A stretch of 64,000 bases of DNA from Streptomyces cellostaticus (GCF_001513965.1 NZ_KQ948015.1:394211-458210), one strand, 5' to 3'; positions 43,196 through 52,246 are shown, numbered from the stretch's first letter. Numbers and translations: made by a program. The notes: a model not told the origin generated them from the sequence alone.

Positions 43196-44322
43196 CCGTG
43201 AAACTCCTCAACCACCTGGAAGAAGGCCCGGCTTCCGCTCCCCCGCTGCTGCTCGGGCCCTCGCTCGGCACCTCCTACGCCCTGTGGGACGCGGTGGCAC
43301 CCGAGCTGTCGATCACCTACCGGGTGGTGCGCTGGGACCTGCCGGGGCACGGCGGCTCGCCGGCGGACCGGATCGGGCCGGGGGCCACCGTCGGCGACCT
43401 CGCCGCGCTGGTTCTGGAGCTCGCCGACGCGCTCGGCATCGAGCGGTTCGCCTACGCGGGCGTGTCACTGGGCGGCGCGGTCGGCCTGCACCTGGCCCTG
43501 CACCACCCCGAGCGGCTCACCTCCCTCGCGGCCATCTGCTCGTCCGCCCGCTTCGGCGACAGCACGCCCTGGCGGGAGCGTGCCGGACGGGTACGCCGGG
43601 AGGGCCTGGAGTGGCTCGCACAGAGCGCCGACGCGCGCTGGTTCACGCCCGGCTTCACCGTGCCGCGGCTGGTCCAGGACCACCGGGAGGCCGACCCGGA
43701 GGCGTACGCCGCCTGCTGTGACGCGCTGGCCGCGTTCGACCTGCGCGACCGGCTCGCCGACATCGCCGTACCCACCCTGCTCGTGGCGGGCCGGCAGGAT
43801 CCCGCGACGCCGCCCGCCCATCTGCGGGAGATCGCGGACGCGGTGCCCGGGGCCACGCTGGTGGAGCTGCCCGGGGCCTCCCACCTCGCGCCCGCGCAGT
43901 GCCCGACGGCTGTCCTGACCGCCCTGAACACCCAGTTGAACGGGGCTCCGGCGAGCGGGATGGCGGTACGCCGGGAGGTGCTGGGAGATGCGCACGTGGA
44001 CCGGGCGCAGGCCCGGCAGACCCCGTTCACCGCGCGGTTCCAGGACTACGTCTCCCGCTGTGCCTGGGGGGAGATCTGGACCGACCCGACCCTCTCGCGC
44101 CGCGAGCGGAGCATGATCACACTGACCGCGCTGGTCGCGCACGGCCACTACGACGAGCTGGCGATGCACGTCCGGGCGGCGCGGCGCAACGGACTGACAC
44201 CGCAGGAGATCGGGGCGGTGCTGCTGCAGACCGCCGTGTACTGCGGGGTGCCCGCGGCCAACTCGGCGTTCGCGACGGCCCAGCGGGTGCTCGCCGAGGA
44301 GGAGGAGTCCCGCCGAGAGTGA
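43192..44322 (+). CDS. pcaL: fused 3-oxoadipate enol-lactonase / 4-carboxymuconolactone decarboxylase
   Basis: 376 residues. Residues about 1-250 are an alpha/beta-hydrolase (PcaD) with nucleophile Ser92 in YAGVSLGGAVG and catalytic His in GASHLAPAQ. Residues about 265-376 are the carboxymuconolactone decarboxylase domain (PcaC): RFQDYVSRCAWGEIWTDPTL, SRRERSMITLTALVAHGHYD and QTAVYCGVPAANSAFATAQR. The fusion catalyses two consecutive steps and is known from Rhodococcus and Streptomyces. TTG 43192 is favoured because it overlaps the pcaB stop; GTG 43198 is an alternative. Confidence 0.94.
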   Translation: MTVKLLNHLEEGPASAPPLLLGPSLGTSYALWDAVAPELSITYRVVRWDLPGHGGSPADRIGPGATVGDLAALVLELADALGIERFAYAGVSLGGAVGLHLALHHPERLTSLAAICSSARFGDSTPWRERAGRVRREGLEWLAQSADARWFTPGFTVPRLVQDHREADPEAYAACCDALAAFDLRDRLADIAVPTLLVAGRQDPATPPAHLREIADAVPGATLVELPGASHLAPAQCPTAVLTALNTQLNGAPASGMAVRREVLGDAHVDRAQARQTPFTARFQDYVSRCAWGEIWTDPTLSRRERSMITLTALVAHGHYDELAMHVRAARRNGLTPQEIGAVLLQTAVYCGVPAANSAFATAQRVLAEEEESRRE

Positions 44323-44374
44323 CCCTGCTGGACGTAGCTTCAGCAGCACCTCCTTCGCACCGCCGGGCCGTGCC

Positions 44375-44380
44375 TAGGGT
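44375..44380 (+). promoter_or_regulatory. -10 box, leaderless promoter of the SDR gene
   Basis: TAGGGT ends 6 nt before ATG 44387, so the SDR is probably transcribed separately from the pca operon. Confidence 0.45.
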
Positions 44381-44386
44381 GGGAGC

Positions 44387-45178
44387 ATGTCCACTGTTCT
44401 GATCACCGGCGCCACCTCCGGGCTCGGCCGGTACATCGCCTTCGAACTGGTCCGGGGCGGCCATCTCGTCCTCGCCCACGGCCGCGACCGGGCGCGCACC
44501 GAGCGGCTGGTGGAGGAGCTGCGCACCGAGGGCCGGGCCGAGGGGTTCGTCGCCGATCTGGCCTCGCTGGCCGAGGTGCGCGCGCTCGGCGCCCGGGTCG
44601 CCGAGGCCCGTCCCGAACTGGATGTGCTGATCAACAACGCGGGCGTGGGCAGCGGTCCGCCCGGCTCGGGGCGGGAGCTGAGCGCCGACGGGCACGAGCT
44701 GCGGCTCGCGGTGAACTACCTGGCGCCGGTGACACTGACCCGGGCCCTGCTGCCGGTGCTGCGCGCCCACCCGCCCGCCCGGATCGTGAACGTCGGCTCG
44801 GCCGGCCAGGAGCCCCTGGACTTCGCCGACCCGGAACTGACCCGCGGCTACAGCGGTGTGTCGGCGTACTGCCGCAGCAAGTTCGCCCTCGCCGCGCACA
44901 CGTTCACGCTGGCCGAGGAGCTGGCGGGCACGGGGGTCGCGGTGAACGTGCTGCACCCCGCCACCTACATGGACACGGCGATGGTCCGCGAGGGCGGGGT
45001 CACCCCGTGGAACTCGGTCGCCGACGGGGCGCCGGGTGTGCTGGCGCTGGCGACGCGGGAGACGGGCTCGGGCGGCTACTTCGACGGGACACGGCCGGCG
45101 AGGGCGCACGAGGCGGCGTACGACCCGGAGGTGCGCAAGCGGCTGGAGACGGTGACGGGTCGACTGCTCACCGTGTGA
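44387..45178 (+). CDS. short-chain dehydrogenase/reductase
   Basis: 263 residues. Classical SDR: TGATSGLG (7-14) for the cofactor, LINNAGVGSG, catalytic Tyr161 and Lys165 (YCRSK), and a downstream HPATYMDTAMV loop. It resembles retinol/protochlorophyllide-type SDRs (IAFELVRGGHLVLAHGRD), which prefer NADP(H). Substrate unknown. It lies after the pca operon but has its own -10 box, so a role in aromatic catabolism is not implied. Confidence 0.9.
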   Translation: MSTVLITGATSGLGRYIAFELVRGGHLVLAHGRDRARTERLVEELRTEGRAEGFVADLASLAEVRALGARVAEARPELDVLINNAGVGSGPPGSGRELSADGHELRLAVNYLAPVTLTRALLPVLRAHPPARIVNVGSAGQEPLDFADPELTRGYSGVSAYCRSKFALAAHTFTLAEELAGTGVAVNVLHPATYMDTAMVREGGVTPWNSVADGAPGVLALATRETGSGGYFDGTRPARAHEAAYDPEVRKRLETVTGRLLTV

Positions 45179-45284
45179 GGTGGACGGCAGACGGTATGCA
45201 GTCTTCCGCCGACCGCATACCGCCCGCCGCATGCCACCCTTCACCTACCGCAGGTCGCATACGATCCGCCGCGGACCGTATGCC
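45179..45284. repeat. cluster of five GCATAC/GTATGC hexamers between SDR and ATPase genes
   Basis: GTATGC at 45194, GCATAC at 45215, GCATGC at 45229, GCATAC at 45257 and GTATGC at 45278. Intervals are 21, 14, 28 and 21, all multiples of 7. The region is the convergent gap between the two genes and codes for nothing convincing. Confidence 0.45.
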
Positions 45285-47972
45285 CTACCGCAGCCCCCGC
45301 CCCGTCTCCAGTACCTCCCGCGCCTGCGTCACCAGCCCGTCCGCCCCGCACGAACGGGCGAGCGCCAAGCCCCGGTTGAGTTCGGCGACCGAGCGGGCCG
45401 CGATGCCGTACTCGACACGGGCGGCGGCGTGCTCGTACTGGCAGGGCGAGGCTTCCAGATAGGCGACGGCCTGGGCGGCGAGGCGTACCGCGCGCTGGCC
45501 GGTCTCCAGGGTGGCGGCGCAGCGCAGGGCCTCGCCGATGGCGGTGTCCGTGCCGAAGCGCTCGGCCTGGCGGCGGGCGTCACCGGCGAGCTGGGCGGCG
45601 CGGGCCGGGTCCCGGGTGGCGAGGGCCCGGGCGAGGTCGACCGTCCAGGGGACCATCACCGGGTTGTGGTGGCCGCGTACGGCCGCCGCCTTCCCCGCCG
45701 CCTCCAGTTCGTCGATGGCGTCGTCGGTGCGGCCGACGGCCAGCAGCAGCCGGCCGCGCACGGAGCGAGGGTCCGGCAGCACGATCGTGGACGGGTAGGG
45801 CGGGATGAATCCGTACTGTTCGGCGATGGACCATGCTTCATCGACCTGACCGCGGGCGAGCAGCGTGTCGACGAGGTTGCAGGTGGCGGTCCAGTACAGG
45901 GGCAGGCCGCGGCCCACGCGCTCGGCGAGCCGCAGCCCCTCGCGCAGGGACGTCTCCGCCTCCCTGAGCCGGCCCCGCCTGCGGTGTCCGACGCCGACGT
46001 AGGCGTGGGCCAGGGCGAGGTGGCCGCCGCCCCACCGTGCGGTCTCGTAGGTGCGCAGGGCTTCGGTGTACAGGGCCTCGGCCCGGTCGAGCCGGTCGGC
46101 GTAGGCGTACGCGTTGGCCAGCATCAGCAGGAGTTCGATGCCCCACTCGGTGTCGGTCCAGCCGAGCCCCGGTGCCAGGCGGCCGTTGACGAGCGCGCGG
46201 TCGCACAGCTCGGCAACCTCCTCGGCACTCTCGCCGTGGGTCATGGCGTCGAAGCCGCGCAGGATCAGCAGCGCTCGTTCGGCGTTGTCCCGGCCGGTGC
46301 ACGGCCGGGCGAGTTCGGCCAGGCGCTCGGAGCGTCCCGCTGAGGTCGCCTCGCCCGCGTAGATGCCCTCCCACATGTACTGCACCGCCTGGAGCCGCAT
46401 CCTGGCAGGTCCGGGTTCCTGGCGGGCGGCCTCGGCCTCGACGGTGCGGACGGCCTCCTCCAGCTGGTCGTTGTGGAGCAGGGCCTGGGAGAGGCGGAAG
46501 ACGGCGTCGACACGTTCGGCGCCGTCGAGGCCGGGCATGGCGAGCGCGTTCTGCAAGTGGTCGATGGTGGTCGCGGGCGCGGTCAGGAGCGTGGCGCAGC
46601 CCAGCTCGTAGAGCACGCGCGCGTGGACCTCGGGCTCGGGCGGTTCGAGCAGGGCGCGTTCCAGACAGCGGCGGGCCGCGTCGGGCGCGCCGACGGCCAG
46701 GTGTTCGCGGGCCGCCTCGCGCAGCTGCTCGACGAGTTCGTCGTCCTCGTCCGGGTGCACCTTGAGCAGGTGCCGGGAGGCCTCGGCGGCGCCGTGTCCC
46801 GTCTCGGTGAGGATCTGCGCGGCGACGCCGTGCATGGCGGTGCACACGCCGGGCGGGATGGAGTTGTAGACGGCGGTGGCGATCAGCGGGTGGACGAACT
46901 CCAGCTCGCCGTCGTCCGTCTCGGCGCCGGCCGCCGGGTCGGGTCCGGTGAGGATGCGGGCGGTGCACAGCAGTTCGGCGCAGCGCTCGGCGATGTCGTC
47001 GTTCATGGAGGCGAGCCGGGCGACCAGGTCGACGGAGATGCCGGTGCCGAGGATGGCGGCGGCCCAGGCGAACCGGGTGGCCTCGATGCCGAGTCCCTTG
47101 AGACGGTCGACCAGGCCGCCGCCGCGGGCGGAGCGGTTCAGGGCGCGCAGTTCGCCGGCCCGGCCCTCGACCGGCTGGAGTTCGCTGTCCTGCACCTTGG
47201 CGAGGAGTTCGACGGTGTCGTACGGGTTGCCGCCGGTGACGGCCCAGACCTCGCGGCAGAACGGGTCGTCGGCGTGCCGGCCCACCGTGGCGCGGGTGAG
47301 TCCGGCGGTGGCCTCCGGGGTGAGGGCGTTCAGGTTGTTGACGGGGCGGCCCGCGGCGGCGGCGACCGCGTCGAGGTGGCGGGCGCTGTCGCCGCTCACC
47401 TCGCCCGGGCGGCGGGCGACCACGACCAGCACGGACAGATCGTCCAGGCGTTCGGCGAACGCGGCCAGCCAGCGCAGGGTCTCCTGGTCGGCCCAGTGTG
47501 CGTCGTCGATCAGGAGCACCAGCGGCCACTCGCGGCGGGCGAGCCGGCGCACGGCCGCGACGAGTCCGTCGCAGACGTACTGGGGGTCGGCGCTGCCCTC
47601 TCCCGGGTCGACTATGCCGAGGGCGGGACCGGCGATGTCGTACCAGTCGCCGAGGTACTCGCGGGCCTCCTCCGGCAGGAGGGAGACCAGCGCGGGCTGC
47701 AGCAGCTGCCGGACCACGTTGAACGGGACGGAGCGCAGGGTCTCGCCGCCGCGCGCGGACCACACGGTGCAGTTACGGCGCTCGGCGATGCGGCGTGTCT
47801 CGGCCAGCAGCGCGGTCTTGCCGAGTCCGGCTTCGCCCCGGAGGACCAGCAGACTGCCCGAGGAGGACTGATCGACGCACAGGACGTCGAGCGCCTGTGT
47901 GACGGTGGCGATCTCCGCGTCCCGCTCCCACAGGGCAGCCGAGCCTGACGTCGGCGGCCGTCCCTCCGTCAT
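45285..47972 (-). CDS. large STAND/LAL-type ATPase regulator lacking the C-terminal LuxR helix-turn-helix
   Basis: 895 residues from ATG 47972 (GGGAGG 8 nt upstream). The N-terminal AAA/STAND ATPase has Walker A GEAGLGKT (46-53) and Walker B PLVLLIDDAHWAD. From about 390 onward TPR-like helical repeats follow (ALNDQLEEA-type units, LDRAEALYTEALRTYETARW, RRGRLREAETSLREGLRLAE). LAL regulators normally continue past GADGL...AREVL into a LuxR-type DNA-binding domain; here the frame stops at ETGRGLR, and no such domain is in any frame downstream. It may act through a partner, or be a natural truncation. Confidence 0.85.
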   Translation of the reverse strand: MTEGRPPTSGSAALWERDAEIATVTQALDVLCVDQSSSGSLLVLRGEAGLGKTALLAETRRIAERRNCTVWSARGGETLRSVPFNVVRQLLQPALVSLLPEEAREYLGDWYDIAGPALGIVDPGEGSADPQYVCDGLVAAVRRLARREWPLVLLIDDAHWADQETLRWLAAFAERLDDLSVLVVVARRPGEVSGDSARHLDAVAAAAGRPVNNLNALTPEATAGLTRATVGRHADDPFCREVWAVTGGNPYDTVELLAKVQDSELQPVEGRAGELRALNRSARGGGLVDRLKGLGIEATRFAWAAAILGTGISVDLVARLASMNDDIAERCAELLCTARILTGPDPAAGAETDDGELEFVHPLIATAVYNSIPPGVCTAMHGVAAQILTETGHGAAEASRHLLKVHPDEDDELVEQLREAAREHLAVGAPDAARRCLERALLEPPEPEVHARVLYELGCATLLTAPATTIDHLQNALAMPGLDGAERVDAVFRLSQALLHNDQLEEAVRTVEAEAARQEPGPARMRLQAVQYMWEGIYAGEATSAGRSERLAELARPCTGRDNAERALLILRGFDAMTHGESAEEVAELCDRALVNGRLAPGLGWTDTEWGIELLLMLANAYAYADRLDRAEALYTEALRTYETARWGGGHLALAHAYVGVGHRRRGRLREAETSLREGLRLAERVGRGLPLYWTATCNLVDTLLARGQVDEAWSIAEQYGFIPPYPSTIVLPDPRSVRGRLLLAVGRTDDAIDELEAAGKAAAVRGHHNPVMVPWTVDLARALATRDPARAAQLAGDARRQAERFGTDTAIGEALRCAATLETGQRAVRLAAQAVAYLEASPCQYEHAAARVEYGIAARSVAELNRGLALARSCGADGLVTQAREVLETGRGLR

Positions 47973-48153
47973 CCCGATACCTCCCCAGGTCGCCCGAATG
48001 ACGTACAGACCACGAGCGTAGCCGTCCGATGGGATGTGTGGTGGCCGGTCCGGGCAGCTATGGCCCCGCCGGGTGAAAGTGGGTGCGGCCGGGCGACGCG
48101 CACCCTGTCCGACCAGCCGGTGTACAGCAGACGATCCGTCAACAGGGCCTGGA

Positions 48154-49494
48154 ATGAAGCTGATTTGCGAAGACCACGAAGACGACGAGGAACCCGGAGA
48201 TCACGGGGATCACGGGGATCACGGCGCTACGGCGGGCCAGGGCCGTACGCCGACGCTGCGGGCGGTCGCGGCGGGGTCGGTGGGCAACTTCGTCGAGTGG
48301 TACGAGTTCGGCGTCTACGGCTATCTGGCCACGACCCTCGCCGAGCAGTTCTTCACCCCGGCGGGCGGGAACCCGGCCGAGGGACTGGTGCGCACCTACG
48401 CCTCCTTCGCGCTGGCGTTCTTCTTCCGCCCGCTGGGCGCGGCCCTGTTCGGCAGGCTGGGCGACCGGATCGGGCGGCGGCCGGTGCTGCTCGGGGTGAT
48501 CGCGCTGATGACGGCCGCGACGACACTGATCGGCGCGCTGCCGACGTACGGCACGGCCGGCGCCCTGGCGCCCTGGCTCCTGACGTTTCTGAGGATTGTT
48601 CAGGGGTTGTCGGCGGGAGGGGAGTTCGGCGGGGCGGTGGCCCTCCTGACGGAGTTCGCCCCGCCGGGCCGGCGCGGACTGTACGGCGCGTGGCAGTCGT
48701 GCACCGTGGCGCTGGGGCTGCTGGGCGGGGCGGGGGTCGCGGCGGCGACGGCCACGGCGCTCACCGCGGCCCAACTCGGCGACTGGGGCTGGCGGTTGCC
48801 GTTCCTGCTGGCGTTGCCGCTGGGGCTGGTGGCGCTGTGGCTGCGGGCGGGGCTGGCGGAGACGCCGGAGTTCCGGGCCCGGGAGAGGGTGGCCGGCCGT
48901 CCCGGTGGCGGTGGAGTGCCCGCGGCGACGGTGCTGCTGGGCGCCGGGCGGGTCATGGGCTGGGCGGCGGCCGGATACACGTTCCTCGTCGTCCTGCCCT
49001 CGTATCTGCAGGCCACGCTGCATGCGGACGTCCGGCAGGCACTGCTCGCCGTCGTGCCCGCCAACGCCGGGTTCGCCGCGGCGATCCTCCCGGCGGGGCT
49101 GCTCAGCGACCGGGTCGGGCGGCGGCCGGTGATGCTGACGGGGGCGGTGCTGGTGGCCGGGCTGGCAGTGCCGTTGTTCGACCTGCTTCAGGATGCCGGG
49201 ACTTCGGCCGCCGCCAAGGGCGTGGCCACGTGTGCCGCGGGCGCGGTGGTGGGGCTGATGGCCGGGCCCGGACCCGCGCTGCTGGCCGAGATGTTCCCGA
49301 CGCGGGTGCGCTGGACGGGCCTCGGGCTGGCGTACTCCCTGTCGAACGCGGTGTTCTCCGGATGTGCGGGGCTGATCGTCACGGAGACCGTGCGGCGGAC
49401 CGGGAACGTGGACGTGCCCGCCTACTACGCGGCGGCGGCCTGCGCGGTGAGTGCGCTGACCCTGGTGAAATGGCCTTCTGGGAACGGGAGTTGA
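48154..49494 (+). CDS. MFS transporter of the metabolite:H+ symporter type
   Basis: 446 residues from ATG 48154. Twelve hydrophobic segments are predicted. The motif GDRIGRRPVLL between TM2 and TM3 and its repeat SDRVGRRPVML between TM8 and TM9 are MFS signatures. SVGNFVEWYEFGVYGYLATT is typical of MHS/ProP/shikimate-type symporters. The N-terminus is a hydrophilic, acidic His-rich tail EDHEDDEEPGDHGDHGDHG. It is followed 6 bp later by anmK, suggesting uptake of a cell-wall sugar or a shared regulon; that is inference from context. Confidence 0.85.
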   Translation: MKLICEDHEDDEEPGDHGDHGDHGATAGQGRTPTLRAVAAGSVGNFVEWYEFGVYGYLATTLAEQFFTPAGGNPAEGLVRTYASFALAFFFRPLGAALFGRLGDRIGRRPVLLGVIALMTAATTLIGALPTYGTAGALAPWLLTFLRIVQGLSAGGEFGGAVALLTEFAPPGRRGLYGAWQSCTVALGLLGGAGVAAATATALTAAQLGDWGWRLPFLLALPLGLVALWLRAGLAETPEFRARERVAGRPGGGGVPAATVLLGAGRVMGWAAAGYTFLVVLPSYLQATLHADVRQALLAVVPANAGFAAAILPAGLLSDRVGRRPVMLTGAVLVAGLAVPLFDLLQDAGTSAAAKGVATCAAGAVVGLMAGPGPALLAEMFPTRVRWTGLGLAYSLSNAVFSGCAGLIVTETVRRTGNVDVPAYYAAAACAVSALTLVKWPSGNGS

Positions 49495-49500
49495 TGTCCG

Positions 49501-50652
49501 GTGCTGGTGATCGGGCTGATGTCGGGGACGTCGTACGACGCGGTGGACGCGGCGGCCGCACGGCTGCGCCTGGACGGCGACACGCTGGTGCTGAAGCCGC
49601 TGGGGATGGTGAGCACGCCCTACGACGGCGGGCTGCGCGAAGCGCTCGCGGCGGCGCTGCCGCCGGCCGCCGTGCCGCTCGCCGAGGTGTGCCGGCTCGA
49701 CACCCGGATCGGGCAGGCGTTCGCCGCGGCGGCGGTCCGGGCCAATCGCGAACTGTGCGAAGAACACGCCGAGTTGGTGGCCTCGCACGGTCAGACCGTC
49801 TACCACTGGACCGAGGGCGGCCGGGTGCACGGCACGCTCCAGCTGGGGCAGCCCGCGTGGATCGCCGAGGCGACCGGGCTGCCGGTGGTCGCCGACCTGC
49901 GCGCCCGGGACGTCGCCGCGGGCGGCCAGGGCGCGCCGCTGGTGAGCCTGGTCGACCTGCTGTGGCTGCGGGGCAGGCCGGGTACGCCGGTCGCGCTGAA
50001 CATCGGCGGCATCGCCAACCTGACCGCGCCGGACGGGACGGCCTTCGACACCGGGCCGGGCTGTGCGCTGCTCGACGCGGCGGCCCGGGAGTCCAGCGGC
50101 GGGCGCCTGGCCTACGACGCCGAGGGCGCGCTGGCCGCGCGCGGCCTGCCGTACCGGCCGCTGCTGGACCGCCTGCTCGCGGAGCCGTACTACGCGCTGG
50201 CGCCACCCAAGACGACCGGCAAGGAGCTGTTCCACTCCGGGTACCTGCGGGCAGCCGGGCTGGACGGCCTGTGCGCCGAGGACGCGCTGGCGACGCTCAC
50301 CCTGCTGACGGCCCGGACGGTCGCCGACGCCGTACGGTCCGTCGGCGCCACGGAGGTGATCGCCTCCGGCGGAGGCACCCGCAACCCGGTGCTCATGGGC
50401 GAGCTGCGGCACCTGCTCCCCGGGATCCCGCTGCGCACCTCGGACGAGCTGGGCCTGCCCGCCCCCGCGAAGGAGGCCTACGCCTTCGCCGTCCTCGGCT
50501 TCCTCACCGCCCACGGCCTCCCCGGCACGGACCCCCGCAGCACGGGCGCCAGACACCCGAGCGTGCTGGGATCGCTGACACCGGGACGGTCCGGCCTGCG
50601 CTTGCCACCGACTCCGCGGGGCGGTCCGGTGCGGCTGGTGGTGGAGGCGTGA
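49501..50652 (+). CDS. anmK: anhydro-N-acetylmuramic acid kinase
   Basis: 383 residues from GTG 49501. It belongs to the ASKHA kinase fold. LVIGLMSGTSYDAVDAAAAR is the family N-terminal signature (MSGTS), VALNIGGIANLTA the second phosphate loop, GPGCALLDA and ASGGGTRNPVLM the adenosine region. It phosphorylates and opens 1,6-anhydroMurNAc to MurNAc-6-P in wall recycling. GGGAG 9 nt upstream is inside the end of the MFS gene; the two genes are 6 bp apart and likely co-transcribed. MurQ is not in the window. Confidence 0.94.
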   Translation: MLVIGLMSGTSYDAVDAAAARLRLDGDTLVLKPLGMVSTPYDGGLREALAAALPPAAVPLAEVCRLDTRIGQAFAAAAVRANRELCEEHAELVASHGQTVYHWTEGGRVHGTLQLGQPAWIAEATGLPVVADLRARDVAAGGQGAPLVSLVDLLWLRGRPGTPVALNIGGIANLTAPDGTAFDTGPGCALLDAAARESSGGRLAYDAEGALAARGLPYRPLLDRLLAEPYYALAPPKTTGKELFHSGYLRAAGLDGLCAEDALATLTLLTARTVADAVRSVGATEVIASGGGTRNPVLMGELRHLLPGIPLRTSDELGLPAPAKEAYAFAVLGFLTAHGLPGTDPRSTGARHPSVLGSLTPGRSGLRLPPTPRGGPVRLVVEA

Positions 50653-50860
50653 GGGCCCGGCCGGGCGCGCCACGGCGACCCGAAGCACGGGCACGCGGCC
50701 ACCAGGCACCGGGGGCAGGACCCTGATGCCCCGTACCCCCGAAGCAGAGACCTGAGACGGCCCGCCCAGCCGATGGAGCGCAAGCGTGACCGCCGACCGC
50801 AGGCGCGGGGCAAGCCTGCCGAGCGCGCCACCAGGCCGGACCCCGCCACCGTCCGACGAC

Positions 50861-50916
50861 CGGACACGGGACGGACACGGGACGGGCACGGGCACGGGCA
50901 CGGGACGGGCACGGAA
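50861..50916 (+). repeat. short tandem repeat (GGACAC/GGGCAC)
   Basis: About nine 5-6-bp units in a row, with three uninterrupted GGGCAC copies in the centre. It is probably a slippage-prone spacer. Confidence 0.6.
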
Positions 50917-51131
50917 CGAACCAGACCCCGGGCGGAACCGAGCCACCGCAGCGCCCACCGCACGAAACACCCAGGCCGAGCCGGACCGTGCCACACACCC
51001 GAGCAAGCCAGACCCGCCCACGACCGCCGCGGCGCGGTAGGCGAAGGCCGTGGCGCAGAAATTCGAGGCGAAATGTTCCGGTCCGCGGAATTGGCGGCGG
51101 AACTTCTCATCCCGCTTTCACCGATGCCTCA

Positions 51132-51137
51132 TACGGT
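51132..51137 (+). promoter_or_regulatory. -10 box, leaderless promoter of the DUF2510 gene
   Basis: TACGGT ends 6 nt before ATG 51144. Confidence 0.5.
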
Positions 51138-51143
51138 GGTGAC

Positions 51144-52109
51144 ATGACGCAGGTGACTCCTCCCGGGTGGTACCCCGACCCCGGGCAGACGAATGACGGT
51201 CCGCCCTCCGAGCGCTGGTGGGACGGCAAGGCCTGGACGGACCAGACCCGCCCCGCCGGTACGGCCGCCACCTGGGGTCCCCCGGCGCAGCAGCCGGCTC
51301 CCCCGGTGTACGGGGCGCACCCGGGCTATCCGGCGTATCCCGTCCAGCCGCCGGCCGCGCCCCGGAGCGGTCTGCGCACGGGTATAGCCGTCGCGGCGGC
51401 GGCCGCGGTCCTGGTGAGCATCGGTGTAGGCGTGTACGCCCTCACCAAGGACGACAGCGGCAGCGGCCGCGCGGGTTCGCAGCAGGGGCAGGGCGGGCCC
51501 GGCGGTGGATCGGGGGGAACCGGCGGGTCGGGTGGCCCGGGCGGGTCGCCGTCCCCGGGACAGTCCGTCGCCCCGAAGATCAAGGGCGGGGGCACGGTAC
51601 CGGATCCGGTGAACGGGATCAGTCTTCCCGTCCCGCAGGGGTGGACCGGGCAGACGATCAGTGTCGGTGCGCAGGTGACCTCCGACAACTCCTACAAGTG
51701 CCCCGGCAACAGCGGCCAGACGTGCACCGCGGGCGGCGCCTACTCGGCGCCCGCGGACGCGCTCGGCGCGAACGGCGCGACGGCCGAGGCGGTGGCCAAG
51801 GCGGACATCGCGGCCAACGCCAAGGACTCCTACGGCGGCACCACCTACGGCAGCATCACCTCGCACAAGGTGCTGGCCTCCCAGGCAGTGACGGTGGCCG
51901 GACAGAAGGGCTACCTGGTGCGCTGGAAGGCGGTCACCAGCAAGGGCGCCGACGGCTACGTCGAGTCGGCCGCCTTCCCCTCGCCCAACGACACCAAGCA
52001 GATCGTCGTGGTGCGCTTCGGCGTGGATGTCGGGCAGAAGCTGTCCGTCATCGACGAGATCCTCAAGGGGATCAAGGTGTCGTCCGGCGGCGACGGCCAG
52101 AACGTCTGA
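51144..52109 (+). CDS. DUF2510 membrane-anchored protein with extracytoplasmic domain
   Basis: 321 residues. The DUF2510 motif PPGWYPDPGQTNDGPPSERW followed by WDGKAWTDQTRP (residues 5-38), a Pro-rich linker, one transmembrane segment (about 78-98, IAVAAAAAVLVSIGVGVYAL), a Gly/Ser/Pro-rich spacer (about 105-140) and a C-terminal soluble domain (about 150-321) with two cysteines (CPGNSGQTC). The topology is DUF2510 inside and the C-terminal domain outside. Function unknown. It is leaderless by the -10 position and followed by a very strong hairpin. Confidence 0.85.
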   Translation: MTQVTPPGWYPDPGQTNDGPPSERWWDGKAWTDQTRPAGTAATWGPPAQQPAPPVYGAHPGYPAYPVQPPAAPRSGLRTGIAVAAAAAVLVSIGVGVYALTKDDSGSGRAGSQQGQGGPGGGSGGTGGSGGPGGSPSPGQSVAPKIKGGGTVPDPVNGISLPVPQGWTGQTISVGAQVTSDNSYKCPGNSGQTCTAGGAYSAPADALGANGATAEAVAKADIAANAKDSYGGTTYGSITSHKVLASQAVTVAGQKGYLVRWKAVTSKGADGYVESAAFPSPNDTKQIVVVRFGVDVGQKLSVIDEILKGIKVSSGGDGQNV

Positions 52110-52120
52110 TCACAGAAGTC

Positions 52121-52165
52121 GGCCGGGTGGGGTGCCCCTCCGCTCAAGGGGTACCCCACCCGGCC
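52121..52165. terminator. strong bidirectional hairpin terminator
   Basis: A 19-bp stem, GGCCGGGTGGGGTGCCCCT / AGGGGTACCCCACCCGGCC with a single G-T wobble, and a 7-nt loop. It lies between the convergent DUF2510 and TetR genes. Confidence 0.8.
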
Positions 52166-52246
52166 GGGGGGTGCGCGCCGCCCCCGTCCCCACGGTGCGG
52201 CGCGGGCAGGCCGTCGTTCGTCATCCCGTGAACGGCGGCCTGAGTC

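Larger units (their letters stand above)
50653..51143. other. intergenic region (491 bp) with a hexanucleotide minisatellite
   Basis: No supported gene. A 124-codon open frame across it has poor third-position bias and no ribosome-binding site. At 50861-50916 GGACAC/GGGCAC units alternate with GGGACGG. The last 100 bp hold the leaderless promoter for the DUF2510 gene. Confidence 0.5.

Noticed and set aside
45179..45284. Possible missing LuxR helix-turn-helix of the ATPase regulator
   Set aside because: None of the minus-strand frames in this stretch resembles a helix-turn-helix; only hexamer repeats are present.
50861..50916. Possible CRISPR-like array
   Set aside because: Units are 5-6 bp with no spacers; this is a simple tandem repeat.
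50773..51147. 124-codon frame whose stop overlaps the DUF2510 start (ATGA)
   Set aside because: Third codon positions are not G/C-biased, it contains the minisatellite, and it has no ribosome-binding site. The overlap is likely chance.
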